Origin: Bacillus_AB infantis_B
Lineage (GTDB): Bacteria > Bacillota > Bacilli > Bacillales > Cytobacillaceae
NCBI RefSeq assembly: GCF_008180445.1
Contig: NZ_VTER01000015.1
Location: forward strand, 1 to 64,000
Direction: 5' to 3'
DNA length: 64,000 bases
Below, piece by piece: positions 51,297-60,261 of the stretch. The translations under genes and the position numbers were made by a program. The notes beneath the pieces are model-generated. The model saw only the letters and a program-made list of their open reading frames with translations, had not been told where the DNA came from and did not search any database. Position 1 is the first letter of the stretch. Each line of letters begins with the position of its first letter.

Positions 51297-52469
51297 ATGG
51301 ATCGTTCACTTAAGCCTTCCGACCGCTTCGACTGGACGCTGAGCTTTCTGCTGCTGTTATTTGCCATAGTCAGCTGTACAGCGATTTACAGCGCCCAAAC
51401 CTTGCAGCAATATGATAAAAATTTCTTGCTGATGCAGATTTTCTGGTATGGTGTCGGCGCTTTCATCGCGGGCGTGACCATGTATTTCGACAGTGAGCAA
51501 TTCAGGAAGCTTTCCTGGATCCTCTATGCTTTCGGCATACTCCTGCTTGTCGCGCTTGCCCTCGCCCCCAGCAGCATCGCTCCCGTAATCAAAGGAGCAA
51601 AAAGCTGGTTTGTCATCCCCCATGTCGGTTCAATCCAGCCATCCGAATTTGTTAAAGTATTCCTGATCATGGCACTCAGCAAGCTGATCGCCTCCCATCA
51701 CGAGAAATTTATCCGGAAAACGCTGAAGACAGACTTTTATCTTCTGATCAAGCTTGGCGCTGTGACTGCTTTGCCGCTCGGCCTCATCCTTGTTCAGGAC
51801 TTGGGGACTGCCCTCGTCATCATTGCCATCATGCTCGGGATCATCTTCGTCTCCGGGATTTCATGGAAGATTCTGCTGCCCATCTACAGTGCAGGCATCG
51901 GGTTTGCTGCCAGCGTTCTTTACCTGGTCATTTGGGCGCCTGACGTTATTGAAAAATATTTAAAGGTCGATCCTTATCAATTTGACCGGATCTATTCATG
52001 GCTCGATCCCGAGAGCTATGGGCAGTCTGCCGGCCTTCAGCTGCTGCGCTCGCTCCAGGCTATTGGCTCCGGCCTTATAACAGGGAAAGGGGTCGGCGAC
52101 AGACAGGTCAATATCCCCGACAATCATTCCGATTTCATCTTCAGCGTCATCGGAGAGGAATACGGCTTCCTTGGGGCAAGCATCGTCATCAGCCTTTTCT
52201 TCCTCTTAATCTATCATTTGACCAAGACGGCCATGGAAACCAAGGATCCTTATAATACTTATATTTGTACGGGGATCATCAGTATGATCACCTTCCATGT
52301 GTTCCAGAACATCGGCATGACCATACAGCTGCTGCCGATCACAGGGATTCCGCTTCCATTCATCAGCTATGGCGGAAGCTCGCTGATGGGCAATATGTTT
52401 GCGATGGGCTTGATCTTCAGCATCCGCTTCCATCATAAAACCTATATGTTTTCATCCGATTCACAATAA
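51297..52469 (+). CDS. FtsW/RodA/SpoVE family glycosyltransferase
   Basis: 390 aa, about ten helices. SEDS-family markers: VPHVGSIQPSEFVKVFLIMA, LPLGLILVQDLGTALVII, GVGDRQVNIPDNHSDFIFSV, IGEEYGFLGASIVIS, ITGIPLPFISYGGSSLMGNM. These enzymes polymerise peptidoglycan from lipid II; the nearest role is RodA-like. Start ATG 51297 (MDRSLKP). Not next to a cognate PBP. Confidence 0.92.
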   Translation: MDRSLKPSDRFDWTLSFLLLLFAIVSCTAIYSAQTLQQYDKNFLLMQIFWYGVGAFIAGVTMYFDSEQFRKLSWILYAFGILLLVALALAPSSIAPVIKGAKSWFVIPHVGSIQPSEFVKVFLIMALSKLIASHHEKFIRKTLKTDFYLLIKLGAVTALPLGLILVQDLGTALVIIAIMLGIIFVSGISWKILLPIYSAGIGFAASVLYLVIWAPDVIEKYLKVDPYQFDRIYSWLDPESYGQSAGLQLLRSLQAIGSGLITGKGVGDRQVNIPDNHSDFIFSVIGEEYGFLGASIVISLFFLLIYHLTKTAMETKDPYNTYICTGIISMITFHVFQNIGMTIQLLPITGIPLPFISYGGSSLMGNMFAMGLIFSIRFHHKTYMFSSDSQ

Positions 52470-52471
52470 TC

Positions 52472-52499
52472 TTGCAATTTTTATACAATAGGATATAAT
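52472..52499 (+). promoter_or_regulatory. SigA promoter of the argS leader
   Basis: TTGCAA (52472-52477), 16-bp spacer, TATAAT (52494-52499), about 30 bp upstream of the T-box leader. Confidence 0.72.
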
Positions 52500-52519
52500 A
52501 CGTGTAATATTCAACGCAG

Positions 52520-52756
52520 CGATATATTCAATCAATGATGAAGAGAGTAGTAAAGGGCGGTCCCCTGAAGCGATGCAGGGATGGTGAAAGCCTGCAGGGA
52601 CCCTTTTATGAAGCGCACTTCGGAGATGCCGGGCCGAAAGTCAAAGTAGGCCCTGCCGGGGCAATCCCCCGTTATCATGTCAAGAGGTCCTATGGACAAT
52701 CAGAGTGGCACCGCGGGTATAAAGCTCGTCTCTTTTATAAGAGGCGGGCTTTTTTG
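52520..52756 (+). promoter_or_regulatory. T-box riboswitch, arginine-specific, with terminator
   Basis: Starts with GATGAAGAGAGTAG, includes AGGGATGGTGAAAGCCT, and has the T-box CAGAGTGGCACCGCGG at 52701-52716. The triplet CGC (52614-52616) in TGAAGCGCAC sits in the specifier position used in the tyrS leader and would read arginine. The terminator GCTCGTCTC...GAGGCGGGCTTTTTT follows. Together with the promoter it fills the 322-bp gap before argS. Confidence 0.92.
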
Positions 52757-52791
52757 CGTTCAATCAAAACGACTGGAAGGAGAAAGATCCC

Positions 52792-54480
52792 ATGATCAAA
52801 CTGAAAGCCATTTTTACTGAAGCGCTTATGGAACTGTTTGAAGACCAGCTCACAGCTGCTGAGCTTGCCGGATTGATTGAAGTGCCAAAGAATACGGAGC
52901 ACGGCGACCTCGCATTTCCCTGCTTCACCCTTGCAAAAAAAATGAAGCAGGCGCCTGCTGTGATAGCTGCTGAAGCCGCCGAAAAACTGCAGCACAGCCT
53001 CATTGACCGGGCAGAGGCACATGGCCCGTACCTGAATATTTTCTTCTCGAAGGAGAAGGCTGGCTTGAAAATCCTGCAGTCCCTTCTTGAAGCCGGCTTC
53101 CTATACGGCAATAGCAGCATCGGCACAGGAAAGACTGTCACTATCGATTTCTCTGCACCCAATATCGCCAAGCCGTTTTCAATGGGCCATCTGCGTTCAA
53201 CCGTCATCGGAAACAGCATCAGCCTGATTGCTGAAAAATGCGGCTATGAAGTCATCAGGATCAACCATCTCGGCGATTGGGGAACCCAGTTCGGCAAGCT
53301 GATTACCGCCTATAAAAAATGGGGCAGCCCCGGCACTGTGAAAGAAAAGCCGATCGCCGAACTGTTCAAGCTTTATATCCGTTTCCATGAGGAGGCAGAG
53401 AAAGATCCTGGTCTCGAAGACGAAGCGCGCCGCTGGTTCCGGGAGCTTGAACGGGGTAATGAAGAGGCTTTTGCGCTATGGAGCTGGTTCAGGGAGGAAT
53501 CATTGAAAGAGTTCAACCGGATCTATGATCTGTTGGGCATCTCTTTTGATTCCTATAACGGAGAGGCCTTTTACAACGATAAAATGGAAAAAGCCGTAGA
53601 GCTCCTCCAGTCCCGGAATCTCCTCACCCAATCCCATGGAGCAGAGGTGGTCCCTTTGGAAGAACACGGCCTCCCTCCCTGCCTGATCAAGAAATCGGAT
53701 GGAGCGACCCTGTATGCAACCCGCGACCTGGCCGCTGCGATCTTCCGGCAGGAAAACTATCACTTTTCTGAAAGCCTGTATGTCGTCGGGCAGGAGCAGT
53801 CCGTCCACTTCAGGCAGCTGAAGCTTGTGCTGAAAAAGCTGGGCTTTCAGTGGGCAGAAAATATGCATCATATACCTTTCGGGCTTTATCTGAAGGACGG
53901 GAAGAAAATGTCTACGAGGAAAGGCAGGGTCGTCCTGCTTGAGGATGTTCTGAATGAAGCGGCCGAGCTTGCCTATGAGAATATCTGCCGCAAGAATCCT
54001 TCTCTTGAGCAGAAGGAAGAAACCGCTGCCGCTGTCGGCATCGGAGCAGTCCTTTTTCACGACTTGAAAAATGACCGCCTCAACCATATTGAATTTTCTT
54101 TGGAAGAAATGCTTACATTTGAAGGTGAAACCGGCCCTTATATCCAGTACACAAATGCCAGGGCACACTCCATCCTTCAAAAAGCCGGGACAGCCGGAGT
54201 GATGAAGCAGGGGCTCAGCGACCCTTACAGCTGGGATCTGCTCAAGCAGCTCAGCCTCTTTCCCGGGAAGATTGAAGAAGCCTATAAGCATTATTCGCCT
54301 TCAGTGATTGCCAAGTATATCATCAATGTGGCACAGAGCTTCAATAAATATTATGGGCAGATCCGGATACTGGACGATACGCCGGGGCTTGAGACAAGAC
54401 TCAGCCTTGTCCGGGCTGTATCCCTTGTCCTTGAAGAAGGACTGCGGCTGCTTGGAATAACAGCGCCAAAGAAAATGTAG
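52792..54480 (+). CDS. argS: Arginyl-tRNA synthetase
   Basis: 562 aa class I synthetase. An N-terminal Add-1 domain (1-110), the HIGH-like motif in FSAPNIAKPFSMGHLRSTVI, GDWGTQFGKLI, the KMSKS-like KKMSTRKGRVVLLED and the C-terminal DALR anticodon domain (YTNARAHSILQKA ... FNKYYGQIRIL). Charges tRNA-Arg; under T-box control. Strong AAGGAGAAAG before ATG. Confidence 0.98.
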   Translation: MIKLKAIFTEALMELFEDQLTAAELAGLIEVPKNTEHGDLAFPCFTLAKKMKQAPAVIAAEAAEKLQHSLIDRAEAHGPYLNIFFSKEKAGLKILQSLLEAGFLYGNSSIGTGKTVTIDFSAPNIAKPFSMGHLRSTVIGNSISLIAEKCGYEVIRINHLGDWGTQFGKLITAYKKWGSPGTVKEKPIAELFKLYIRFHEEAEKDPGLEDEARRWFRELERGNEEAFALWSWFREESLKEFNRIYDLLGISFDSYNGEAFYNDKMEKAVELLQSRNLLTQSHGAEVVPLEEHGLPPCLIKKSDGATLYATRDLAAAIFRQENYHFSESLYVVGQEQSVHFRQLKLVLKKLGFQWAENMHHIPFGLYLKDGKKMSTRKGRVVLLEDVLNEAAELAYENICRKNPSLEQKEETAAAVGIGAVLFHDLKNDRLNHIEFSLEEMLTFEGETGPYIQYTNARAHSILQKAGTAGVMKQGLSDPYSWDLLKQLSLFPGKIEEAYKHYSPSVIAKYIINVAQSFNKYYGQIRILDDTPGLETRLSLVRAVSLVLEEGLRLLGITAPKKM

Positions 54481-54488
54481 GATCAACA

Positions 54489-54516
54489 AAAAGAGGAGGG
54501 CAAAGCACCCTCCCCT
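54489..54516. terminator. Terminator between argS and TSUP gene
   Basis: GAGGAGGGC-AAAGCA-CCCTCCCCTC: stem between convergent genes; T5 on the minus side. Confidence 0.75.
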
Positions 54517-54523
54517 CCTGCCT

Positions 54524-55381
54524 CTATGCCTCTGCTTCCTTTTTCCTGATGATCTTCGAAAGTGACAGGAAAAAGAAATAAGCAATAAACAGGCTCAGCA
54601 GGACAATTCCGATCAGATTGTGATGGACCAGCTTGAAAACAACGCTTAGGAGGGTCGCGATATACAATCCTGAAAGCAGCAGGCTGATGTCCTTGTTTTT
54701 ATAAAAATTGGTCAGCCATGCGCCGGCCTGGGATCCGACAAGGCCGCCGGCGACAAGCAGGATGGCAGTCAGATAGCTGATTTCCACAGCAGATGCATAC
54801 GACAGGAATCCAGTGCTGACAATCAGCAGGACAGCAAACAGGCTTGTCCCCACTGCCTTTCTCGGCTGCAGTCCCAGGAAGGCAATCGACAGGGGCACCA
54901 TGATGAATCCTCCCCCAACCCCTAAAGCTGCCGAAACAAAACCGCCTGAAAATCCGATCAGCAGCATTCGCGCAAGGGATGGCCTGCCCTCATGGGACTG
55001 TTCATCGGTCTTTTTGCCCTGACGGAACATGGTGAACGCGAAATAGGAAAGCAAGACAATATAGCATGCCGGTATAACGGTTGCATCAAGTCCCTTTTCA
55101 CTCAGTAAAAGCACCAGAGGCTTTGCGGCCTGGGTGGCAAGCATACCGCTCACCCCGAGTATTGCCCCTTCCTTCCAAAGAATATTTTTCAGCCTGAAAT
55201 GGGCGCCGATACCCGACAGTGAAGTGCCGATCGAGAAAAAAAGACTGGTTGCAATCGCCTCAAGGGGTGCAAACCCGATCAATAGCAGAACAGGCGTCAG
55301 GATGAATCCTCCTCCTACTCCAAAGAAGCCGGAGAGGACGCTGATCACTCCGCCCAGCAATAAAAACAGTAAATAGTCCAT
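54524..55381 (-). CDS. TSUP/TauE-SafE family membrane permease
   Basis: 285 aa, eight helices in two similar halves: GGVISVLSGFFGVGGGFILT near the start and FSGGFVSAALGVGGGFIMVP in the middle, the duplicated GVGGG signature of the family. Members export sulfite, sulfonates or other anions. Divergent from padR; substrate unknown. Confidence 0.9.
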   Translation of the reverse strand: MDYLLFLLLGGVISVLSGFFGVGGGFILTPVLLLIGFAPLEAIATSLFFSIGTSLSGIGAHFRLKNILWKEGAILGVSGMLATQAAKPLVLLLSEKGLDATVIPACYIVLLSYFAFTMFRQGKKTDEQSHEGRPSLARMLLIGFSGGFVSAALGVGGGFIMVPLSIAFLGLQPRKAVGTSLFAVLLIVSTGFLSYASAVEISYLTAILLVAGGLVGSQAGAWLTNFYKNKDISLLLSGLYIATLLSVVFKLVHHNLIGIVLLSLFIAYFFFLSLSKIIRKKEAEA

Positions 55382-55451
55382 ATAAAAACTCCTTTGTTAT
55401 CTCTATACCCATTGTAACTGATTTCATTACCCTTCGTCCTTTACCTTGTAA

Positions 55452-55480
55452 TACAATGTACATTGAAGTACAATGTATAC
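55452..55480. promoter_or_regulatory. TACAATGTA repeat, putative PadR operator
   Basis: Direct repeat TACAATGTA at 55452-55460 and 55469-55477, with inverted TACATTG in between. PadR-type regulators often bind ATGT/ACAT symmetric sites. It lies 25 bp upstream of padR and could also affect the divergent TSUP gene. Confidence 0.5.
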
Positions 55481-55503
55481 AAATGAACCTGGAGGTACCC
55501 TTG

Positions 55504-55830
55504 GTGGATAAAGAACTTTTAAAAGGAAGCATCGATATTCTTTTATTATCCCTTCTTTCTGAAAAAGACAGCTATGGATATGAAATGACAAAGGAAATCC
55601 GCAAAAAAAGCGATGAAGCATACAGCATGAATGAAGGAACTCTGTATCCTGCCCTTAAGCGGCTGGAGGCAAAAGGGTTTGTCAATTCTTACTGGCATCA
55701 GGAGCTTGAAGCCAGCAGGCGGAAGTATTACAGCATCACCGAAGACGGTCGCAAAGAATTGGGCAAAAAGCTCAAAAACTGGAACAAGATCAGCGATTTG
55801 ATCCACAAATTTTCGGAGGGGTACTCATGA
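55504..55830 (+). CDS. PadR family transcriptional regulator
   Basis: 108 aa. Winged helix: LLKGSIDILLLSLLSEKDSY, GYEMTKEIRKKS, MNEGTLYPALKRLEAKGFV, RRKYYSITEDGRKEL. GTG 55504 with GGAGG 8 bp upstream is chosen; a TTG just before it is also possible. Overlaps the next gene by 4 bp, a common PadR/HAAS arrangement. Confidence 0.92.
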   Translation: MDKELLKGSIDILLLSLLSEKDSYGYEMTKEIRKKSDEAYSMNEGTLYPALKRLEAKGFVNSYWHQELEASRRKYYSITEDGRKELGKKLKNWNKISDLIHKFSEGYS

Positions 55831-56480
55831 AGACAATATATCAATATATTGATAATATCGTTGATGGCCTGCCGATGGACAATGCTGAAAGGGAAGAACT
55901 GAGGCTTGAGATGACCTCCCATCTTGAAGAGCATGCAAAAGAGCTGATGGCCTTCGGCTGGTCAGAGGAGGAAGCCGCCGGGGAAGCAATCAGATGCTTC
56001 GGGAATGAAAAACGAATCAGCTCAGAGCTGAAGAAAGCCGTTTTTCCTTTTTATAAAATTTTCAGGTTCCTCTTCAGCACGATTTTTCTGACGGCTGCCC
56101 TACATCTCCTATCATACGAGGCTATGGTGTATTATAATCCGCAGTATGAGTTCGGCCTGGAACCAGGCTACCTTTTTACCACTTATATGCTTGTGTTCTT
56201 CCTTGCAGGGATCGCAGAGATATTGTATGAAGCTGTGTCACAGGCTTATAAAGTGAAGTGGCTGCAGAGCCCCTGGGTGGTCATCCTCGTCCCGGCTGCT
56301 TTTATCTCGGGATTGACATCGCTTGACTGGTTCAAGCAGCCTGAAAGATACCAGGATGGTCTCTGGCTCGACCTGTTCGCCATCCTGATCGGGGCATTCA
56401 TTTATCTTCTTGCGAGGCAGCTGTATACCCTATTATTCTTACCGAGTAAAGGAAAAACCGGATCAGCCGGCCAGCGGTAA
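55827..56480 (+). CDS. HAAS-domain (DUF1700-like) membrane protein
   Basis: 217 aa. N-terminal HAAS helical domain (1-70: REELRLEMTSHLEEHAKELM, EEEAAGEAIRCFGNEKRI) followed by four to five helices. Partner of the upstream PadR. Such pairs control membrane or stress responses, often ABC genes, not seen here. Confidence 0.85.
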   Translation: MKTIYQYIDNIVDGLPMDNAEREELRLEMTSHLEEHAKELMAFGWSEEEAAGEAIRCFGNEKRISSELKKAVFPFYKIFRFLFSTIFLTAALHLLSYEAMVYYNPQYEFGLEPGYLFTTYMLVFFLAGIAEILYEAVSQAYKVKWLQSPWVVILVPAAFISGLTSLDWFKQPERYQDGLWLDLFAILIGAFIYLLARQLYTLLFLPSKGKTGSAGQR

Positions 56481-56632
56481 AGCCCCCCTTGCCTTTTATG
56501 AAAATTAATGTAATTATCGGACTCCTGCATGACTTGGCAGACAGTAAATGATATACTTCTCGTGTGCTGTCCTTCAGCTCTCTGTACAAGGGGCTTGAGG
56601 ATATTTAACGAAGCTGCTAAAGGAGATCCGTT

Positions 56633-57214
56633 ATGTCAGAATTGATTCACACGATCGAAGAATGGCTTATGGAGTATGGTATCTTTGGATTGTTTTTTGT
56701 GTCCTTTGCCGACTCATCCTTCTTCCCTATCCCTCCGGATGTACTATTAATCCCAATGGGCATTTCCAATCCCGACCGCGTCATCTGGTATGCGTTCATC
56801 ACAACTGTGGCATCTGTCCTTGGCGCCATTCTCGGATGGTTCATCGGTAAAAAACTGGGACGCCCTGTTTTGCGGTACATCATCTCTGAAGAAAGAATCC
56901 AGAAAGTCGAGAACTATTTCAATAAATACGGGCCAGTAGCCATCCTTATTGCAGGCTTTACCCCAATTCCTTATAAAGTGTTCACCATTTTTGCCGGCAT
57001 TACAACAGTGCGGCTCCGGACCCTCGTCATCTGGTCCATCATAGGCAGAGGCGCCCGCTTCTTCCTTGAAGCTGCCCTTATTATGGTACTTGGCGCCCAG
57101 GCGCGTCCATTCATTGAAGAGAACTTCGGGATGCTTACACTCGTAGGCGGCGCCCTGATCGTCATCGTGTATATTATCTATCTGGTTATGCGTAAAAAGA
57201 AAAAAACTGTCTGA
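56633..57214 (+). CDS. DedA family membrane protein
   Basis: 193 aa. The family core FVSFADSSFFPIPPDVLLIP (residues 20-39), LGAILGWFIGKKLGRP and the re-entrant motif ILIAGFTPIPYKVFTIFAG are clear. DedA proteins flip or transport lipids (undecaprenyl phosphate or phosphatidylethanolamine); substrate here unknown. AAAGGAGA precedes ATG. Confidence 0.92.
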   Translation: MSELIHTIEEWLMEYGIFGLFFVSFADSSFFPIPPDVLLIPMGISNPDRVIWYAFITTVASVLGAILGWFIGKKLGRPVLRYIISEERIQKVENYFNKYGPVAILIAGFTPIPYKVFTIFAGITTVRLRTLVIWSIIGRGARFFLEAALIMVLGAQARPFIEENFGMLTLVGGALIVIVYIIYLVMRKKKKTV

Positions 57215-57216
57215 TC

Positions 57217-57246
57217 GAAAACGGCCCTCTAATGGCCGTTTTTTTT
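57217..57246 (+). terminator. Terminator of the dedA-type gene
   Basis: AAAACGGCC-CTCTAAT-GGCCGTTTT followed by T's just after the stop. Confidence 0.88.
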
Positions 57247-57261
57247 ATATTAATTTTTTAT

Positions 57262-57276
57262 TTATAATTATTATAA
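57262..57276. promoter_or_regulatory. PerR box upstream of dps
   Basis: TTATAATTATTATAA matches the Bacillus PerR consensus TTATAATNATTATAA at every fixed position; the -35 box starts 8 bp downstream. Confidence 0.85.
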
Positions 57277-57283
57277 ATAAGTA

Positions 57284-57311
57284 TTGATTATAAAATAATA
57301 TTTGATATAAT
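57284..57311 (+). promoter_or_regulatory. SigA promoter of dps
   Basis: TTGATT (57284-57289), 16-bp spacer, TATAAT (57306-57311), about 33 bp before the ATG; directly next to the PerR box. Confidence 0.7.
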
Positions 57312-57343
57312 ATAGTTACACACAAAACGAGGAGGAAATATTT

Positions 57344-57775
57344 ATGACTTTGACAAACAGCCTGAATAAACAAATCGCTAACTGGAGCGTCCTATATACC
57401 AAACTTCACCGTTTTCACTGGTTTGTAAAAGGACCTGCATTTTTCACCCTGCACGGGAAATTCGAAGAGCTTTACAATGAAGCAGCAGCGAATGTGGATA
57501 CAATTGCAGAACGGGCATTGGCAGCAGGAAGCAGGCCGATTGCCACAATGAGCGAGTTCCTTGAATATGCGTCTATCAAGGATAACGGCAGTGAAGAAAC
57601 AGCAGAAGAAATGGTTGCTGCCCTTATATCGGACTACAGCACGATCAGTACGGAACTAAAAGAATTGGCAGGACTCGCCGAGGAAGAAAATGACCCGGTC
57701 ACAGAAGATCTTGCCATTGGGCTGATTGAAGATCTGGAAAAGAAAATCTGGATGCTGAAAGCCTTCCTAGCATAA
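57344..57775 (+). CDS. dps: Dps/MrgA-type ferritin-like protein
   Basis: 143 aa. Ferroxidase residues in LHRFHWFVKGPAFFTLHGKF and ELYNEAAANVDTIAER; the rest is the four-helix bundle. Forms dodecamers that oxidise and store iron and shield DNA from peroxide. The perfect PerR box indicates peroxide induction, as for B. subtilis mrgA. GAGGAGG before ATG. Confidence 0.95.
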   Translation: MTLTNSLNKQIANWSVLYTKLHRFHWFVKGPAFFTLHGKFEELYNEAAANVDTIAERALAAGSRPIATMSEFLEYASIKDNGSEETAEEMVAALISDYSTISTELKELAGLAEEENDPVTEDLAIGLIEDLEKKIWMLKAFLA

Positions 57776-57803
57776 AAAAGAGCCCAAAGCGGCTCTTTTT
57801 TTG
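57774..57803 (+). terminator. Terminator of dps
   Basis: AAAAAAGAGCC-CAAAGC-GGCTCTTTTTTT right after the stop codon. Confidence 0.9.
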
Positions 57804-57892
57804 TATACTCCTTTAAGAAAATAAAGGAGATCTACTTTCTTTGGGGAATACTTAATTACAGAAATCTTTTAAAAAAGGCAGGAACGAAAAAA

Positions 57893-58537
57893 ATGCAGAA
57901 AAATTCAATGGTGCCAGACATTCTCTTTTATGTTGTGCTCCCTCTTGTTGTTTGGAATTACGGCCGGGACATGCTTGGTGATTATCTGGCGATGATCCTG
58001 TCATCCGTACCTGGCATCATCTATACACTGTACCGCTTCTTTCAGCTTAAGAAAATCAATCTATTCGGCCTGTTCCTTCTTGTGAACCTGGTGATCGGCA
58101 CCCTGATCGATGTGCTCGCCGGGTCGGCCCTTCAGCTTCTATGGAATAATGTCATTTATTCTTATGTGCTGGGCTGCCTGTTTTTGCTGACGATTGTACT
58201 GAAAAAGCCAGTCTTCCTCTATTTCACTCTTGATTTTATGGAACTTCAGGGAAAAGACAGGGGCAGCATGAAGGAAGTTTTCTTTAAAAGCAAAACACTG
58301 ATGATCTTCAGCCTGATTACGGCGGGCTTTGCTCTGAAGTTCATTCTTCTCGCCTCCATTAAGGTCTGGCTCATTGGCAAATACGGGGTTGATGCCTTCG
58401 ACCAGGGAATCGTGCTGAGGCAGATCCTGAATTGGGGCTTTACCATTGTATCTGCAGGCGGATTTTATTTTATCCTGAAAGAAATCGGAGCGCTGAACGA
58501 GCCTCCTGAAACAACCATAAGCCAGGACAGCCCTTAA
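57893..58537 (+). CDS. VC0807 family membrane protein
   Basis: 214 aa with five to six helices (FYVVLPLVVWNYGRDML, YLAMILSSVPGIIYTLYRFF, LFGLFLLVNLVIGTL). The pattern of a small basic loop (YRFFQLKKINLFG) is typical of the VC0807 group. Function unknown. Convergent 4-bp overlap with the lipid kinase gene. Confidence 0.75.
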   Translation: MQKNSMVPDILFYVVLPLVVWNYGRDMLGDYLAMILSSVPGIIYTLYRFFQLKKINLFGLFLLVNLVIGTLIDVLAGSALQLLWNNVIYSYVLGCLFLLTIVLKKPVFLYFTLDFMELQGKDRGSMKEVFFKSKTLMIFSLITAGFALKFILLASIKVWLIGKYGVDAFDQGIVLRQILNWGFTIVSAGGFYFILKEIGALNEPPETTISQDSP

Positions 58538-59418
58538 AGCTGCCCTGGCTTTATCATTTGCACATGTGCCTGATGGACGCGTATCTGGCAGGGAGTGGCC
58601 GAATACACCTCACCATCCATATCTGCCTCCATCCTCTTGTCTGTCCTTACTTGTAATTCCTTCCCTTTATAATGAAGAATATTCTCGTTCGCTTCCATGC
58701 TGTCTTCTGTAAGTGCCTGTTTCATTAACGTAAGATTGGCATCTTTTATAATAAATAAATCAGCCAGTCCGTCATTATAATCGAGATCCCTGAAAGGCAA
58801 TGCATTGGTCCCTATATACTGGCCATTGGCCAGCAGGATCATGACAGCATCCTCCTCTATTTCCTTCCCATCAACTATGATGGACGCATGGAATGGCTCC
58901 ATTTCCTTGATTGTCCGCAAGGCGCTCAGGAAGTAGCTGATCCGCCCAAACAGGTTTTTTTCTGTTTCCTTAATATTTTCCGAAGCCTCCGCCACCAGGC
59001 CGATCCCCCAGAAATTGAGGAAATAATCCTCGTTTGCCTGCATGACATCAACCGGCTCCGTTTCCCCTGCAACCATGCTAAGTGCCGCATCACGGATATC
59101 CTGGGGGATGTTCAATGTTCTTGAAAAATCATTGCAAGTACCTCCAGGCAATATGCCGATGGCCGGCCGGGTCCCGAGCGGCGCCAGCCCATTGATGCAT
59201 TCGTGTACCGTCCCGTCTCCGCCCAGGATGAAAACAACATCCACTTCAGACCCATATTCCATGCAAAGCTCCCTTGCATGCCCTTCCCTTTTGGTTGGCA
59301 GCAGAACCAGTGAATCCAGTTCTGCAGACAAGACCGGAACACAGGCTGCCAGCGACTTTTCCATATTTTTTTGCCCGGCATTTCCATTATAAACAAGCAT
59401 TCCTTTTCTAAATTCCAT
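58534..59418 (-). CDS. Diacylglycerol/lipid kinase (DgkB/YegS family)
   Basis: 294 aa. Catalytic-loop motif FILGGDGTVHECINGL (near residue 65), NDFSRTLNIP and GILPGGTC, then the beta-sandwich C-terminal domain. Phosphorylates a lipid such as diacylglycerol. The 9-bp longer TTG start lies against GGGGG; ATG 59418 (MEFRKGML) is preferred. Confidence 0.9.
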   Translation of the reverse strand: MEFRKGMLVYNGNAGQKNMEKSLAACVPVLSAELDSLVLLPTKREGHARELCMEYGSEVDVVFILGGDGTVHECINGLAPLGTRPAIGILPGGTCNDFSRTLNIPQDIRDAALSMVAGETEPVDVMQANEDYFLNFWGIGLVAEASENIKETEKNLFGRISYFLSALRTIKEMEPFHASIIVDGKEIEEDAVMILLANGQYIGTNALPFRDLDYNDGLADLFIIKDANLTLMKQALTEDSMEANENILHYKGKELQVRTDKRMEADMDGEVYSATPCQIRVHQAHVQMIKPGQL

Positions 59419-59592
59419 CCTGGCCAAGGCCCCCTTTTCCGAACAGTATACTGCTATTACATTTACATTTACCCAACTTTTGAAGTTTCAATTATGATTG
59501 ATGCTTAAATTGCTGAAAGGGAAAAAGTATCTATTTTTATATGAGCTGGATTGGATTATATTGTATTTAAGAGAAAATAAGGAGGAATACGA

Positions 59593-60147
59593 ATGGATGC
59601 AATACGGTTCCTGCAGGGAGAGCGGATTTATCTGCGGCCCATCAGCACAGAAGATACGGATATATATGTGAAGCTGCTCTATAATGAACAGTCAAGAAAG
59701 CTTACCGGACTGAAGAAAGCGTTTTCGAAAGATCAGATTTTCTCTTATATTAAAGAAAAAGCGGAGGATTCATCTTCCATCCTCTTATTGATTGTCCTTG
59801 ATGGAACGAACGAAGTAATTGGTGACATCGCCCTTCAGGATATAGACAGCACCAACCGAAATGCCAATATCCGAGTGAACATCAGCGAGGAAGAGAATCA
59901 GGGGCGCGGCTATGGCAGCGAAGCAATGGAACTGATGCTTGGCTATGCTTTTGGTGTGCTGAATCTGCACAGAGTCGAGCTGAATGTTTTCGACTATAAT
60001 GACCGGGCTCTTCATGTTTACGAAAAGCTCGGCTTCAGGCAGGAAGGCGTCCAGCGCGAGGCTTTATTTTACGATCACCAATATCACGACTCCATCATGA
60101 TGAGCATTCTGGAGGATGATTACAGGCGTATCCATCTGGAGGATTAG
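59593..60147 (+). CDS. GNAT family N-acetyltransferase (RimJ/RimL-like)
   Basis: 184 aa. GERIYLRPISTEDTDIYVKL at the start, the acetyl-CoA loop NQGRGYGSEAMELMLGYAFG and the NLHRVELNVFDYNDRALHVY, EKLGFRQEG blocks typical of RimJ-like GNATs. Acetylates an amine, substrate unknown. AAGGAGG before the ATG. Confidence 0.9.
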   Translation: MDAIRFLQGERIYLRPISTEDTDIYVKLLYNEQSRKLTGLKKAFSKDQIFSYIKEKAEDSSSILLLIVLDGTNEVIGDIALQDIDSTNRNANIRVNISEEENQGRGYGSEAMELMLGYAFGVLNLHRVELNVFDYNDRALHVYEKLGFRQEGVQREALFYDHQYHDSIMMSILEDDYRRIHLED

Positions 60148-60150
60148 ACT

Positions 60151-60179
60151 TGAAAAACCGTGCACCGGCACGGTTTTTT
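60151..60179 (+). terminator. Terminator of the GNAT gene
   Basis: AAAAACCGTGC-ACCG-GCACGGTTTTTT after the stop. Confidence 0.9.
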
Positions 60180-60261
60180 GATTCGAAAAAATTTACAATT
60201 TCCTGATTGACTTTGCACATGAGCGGGAGTATTTTAATTAGTATAATCACACTCAAATTTC

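Noticed and set aside
53500..54291. 263-aa open frame on the minus strand
   Set aside because: Antisense shadow of argS; no RBS or recognisable domain.
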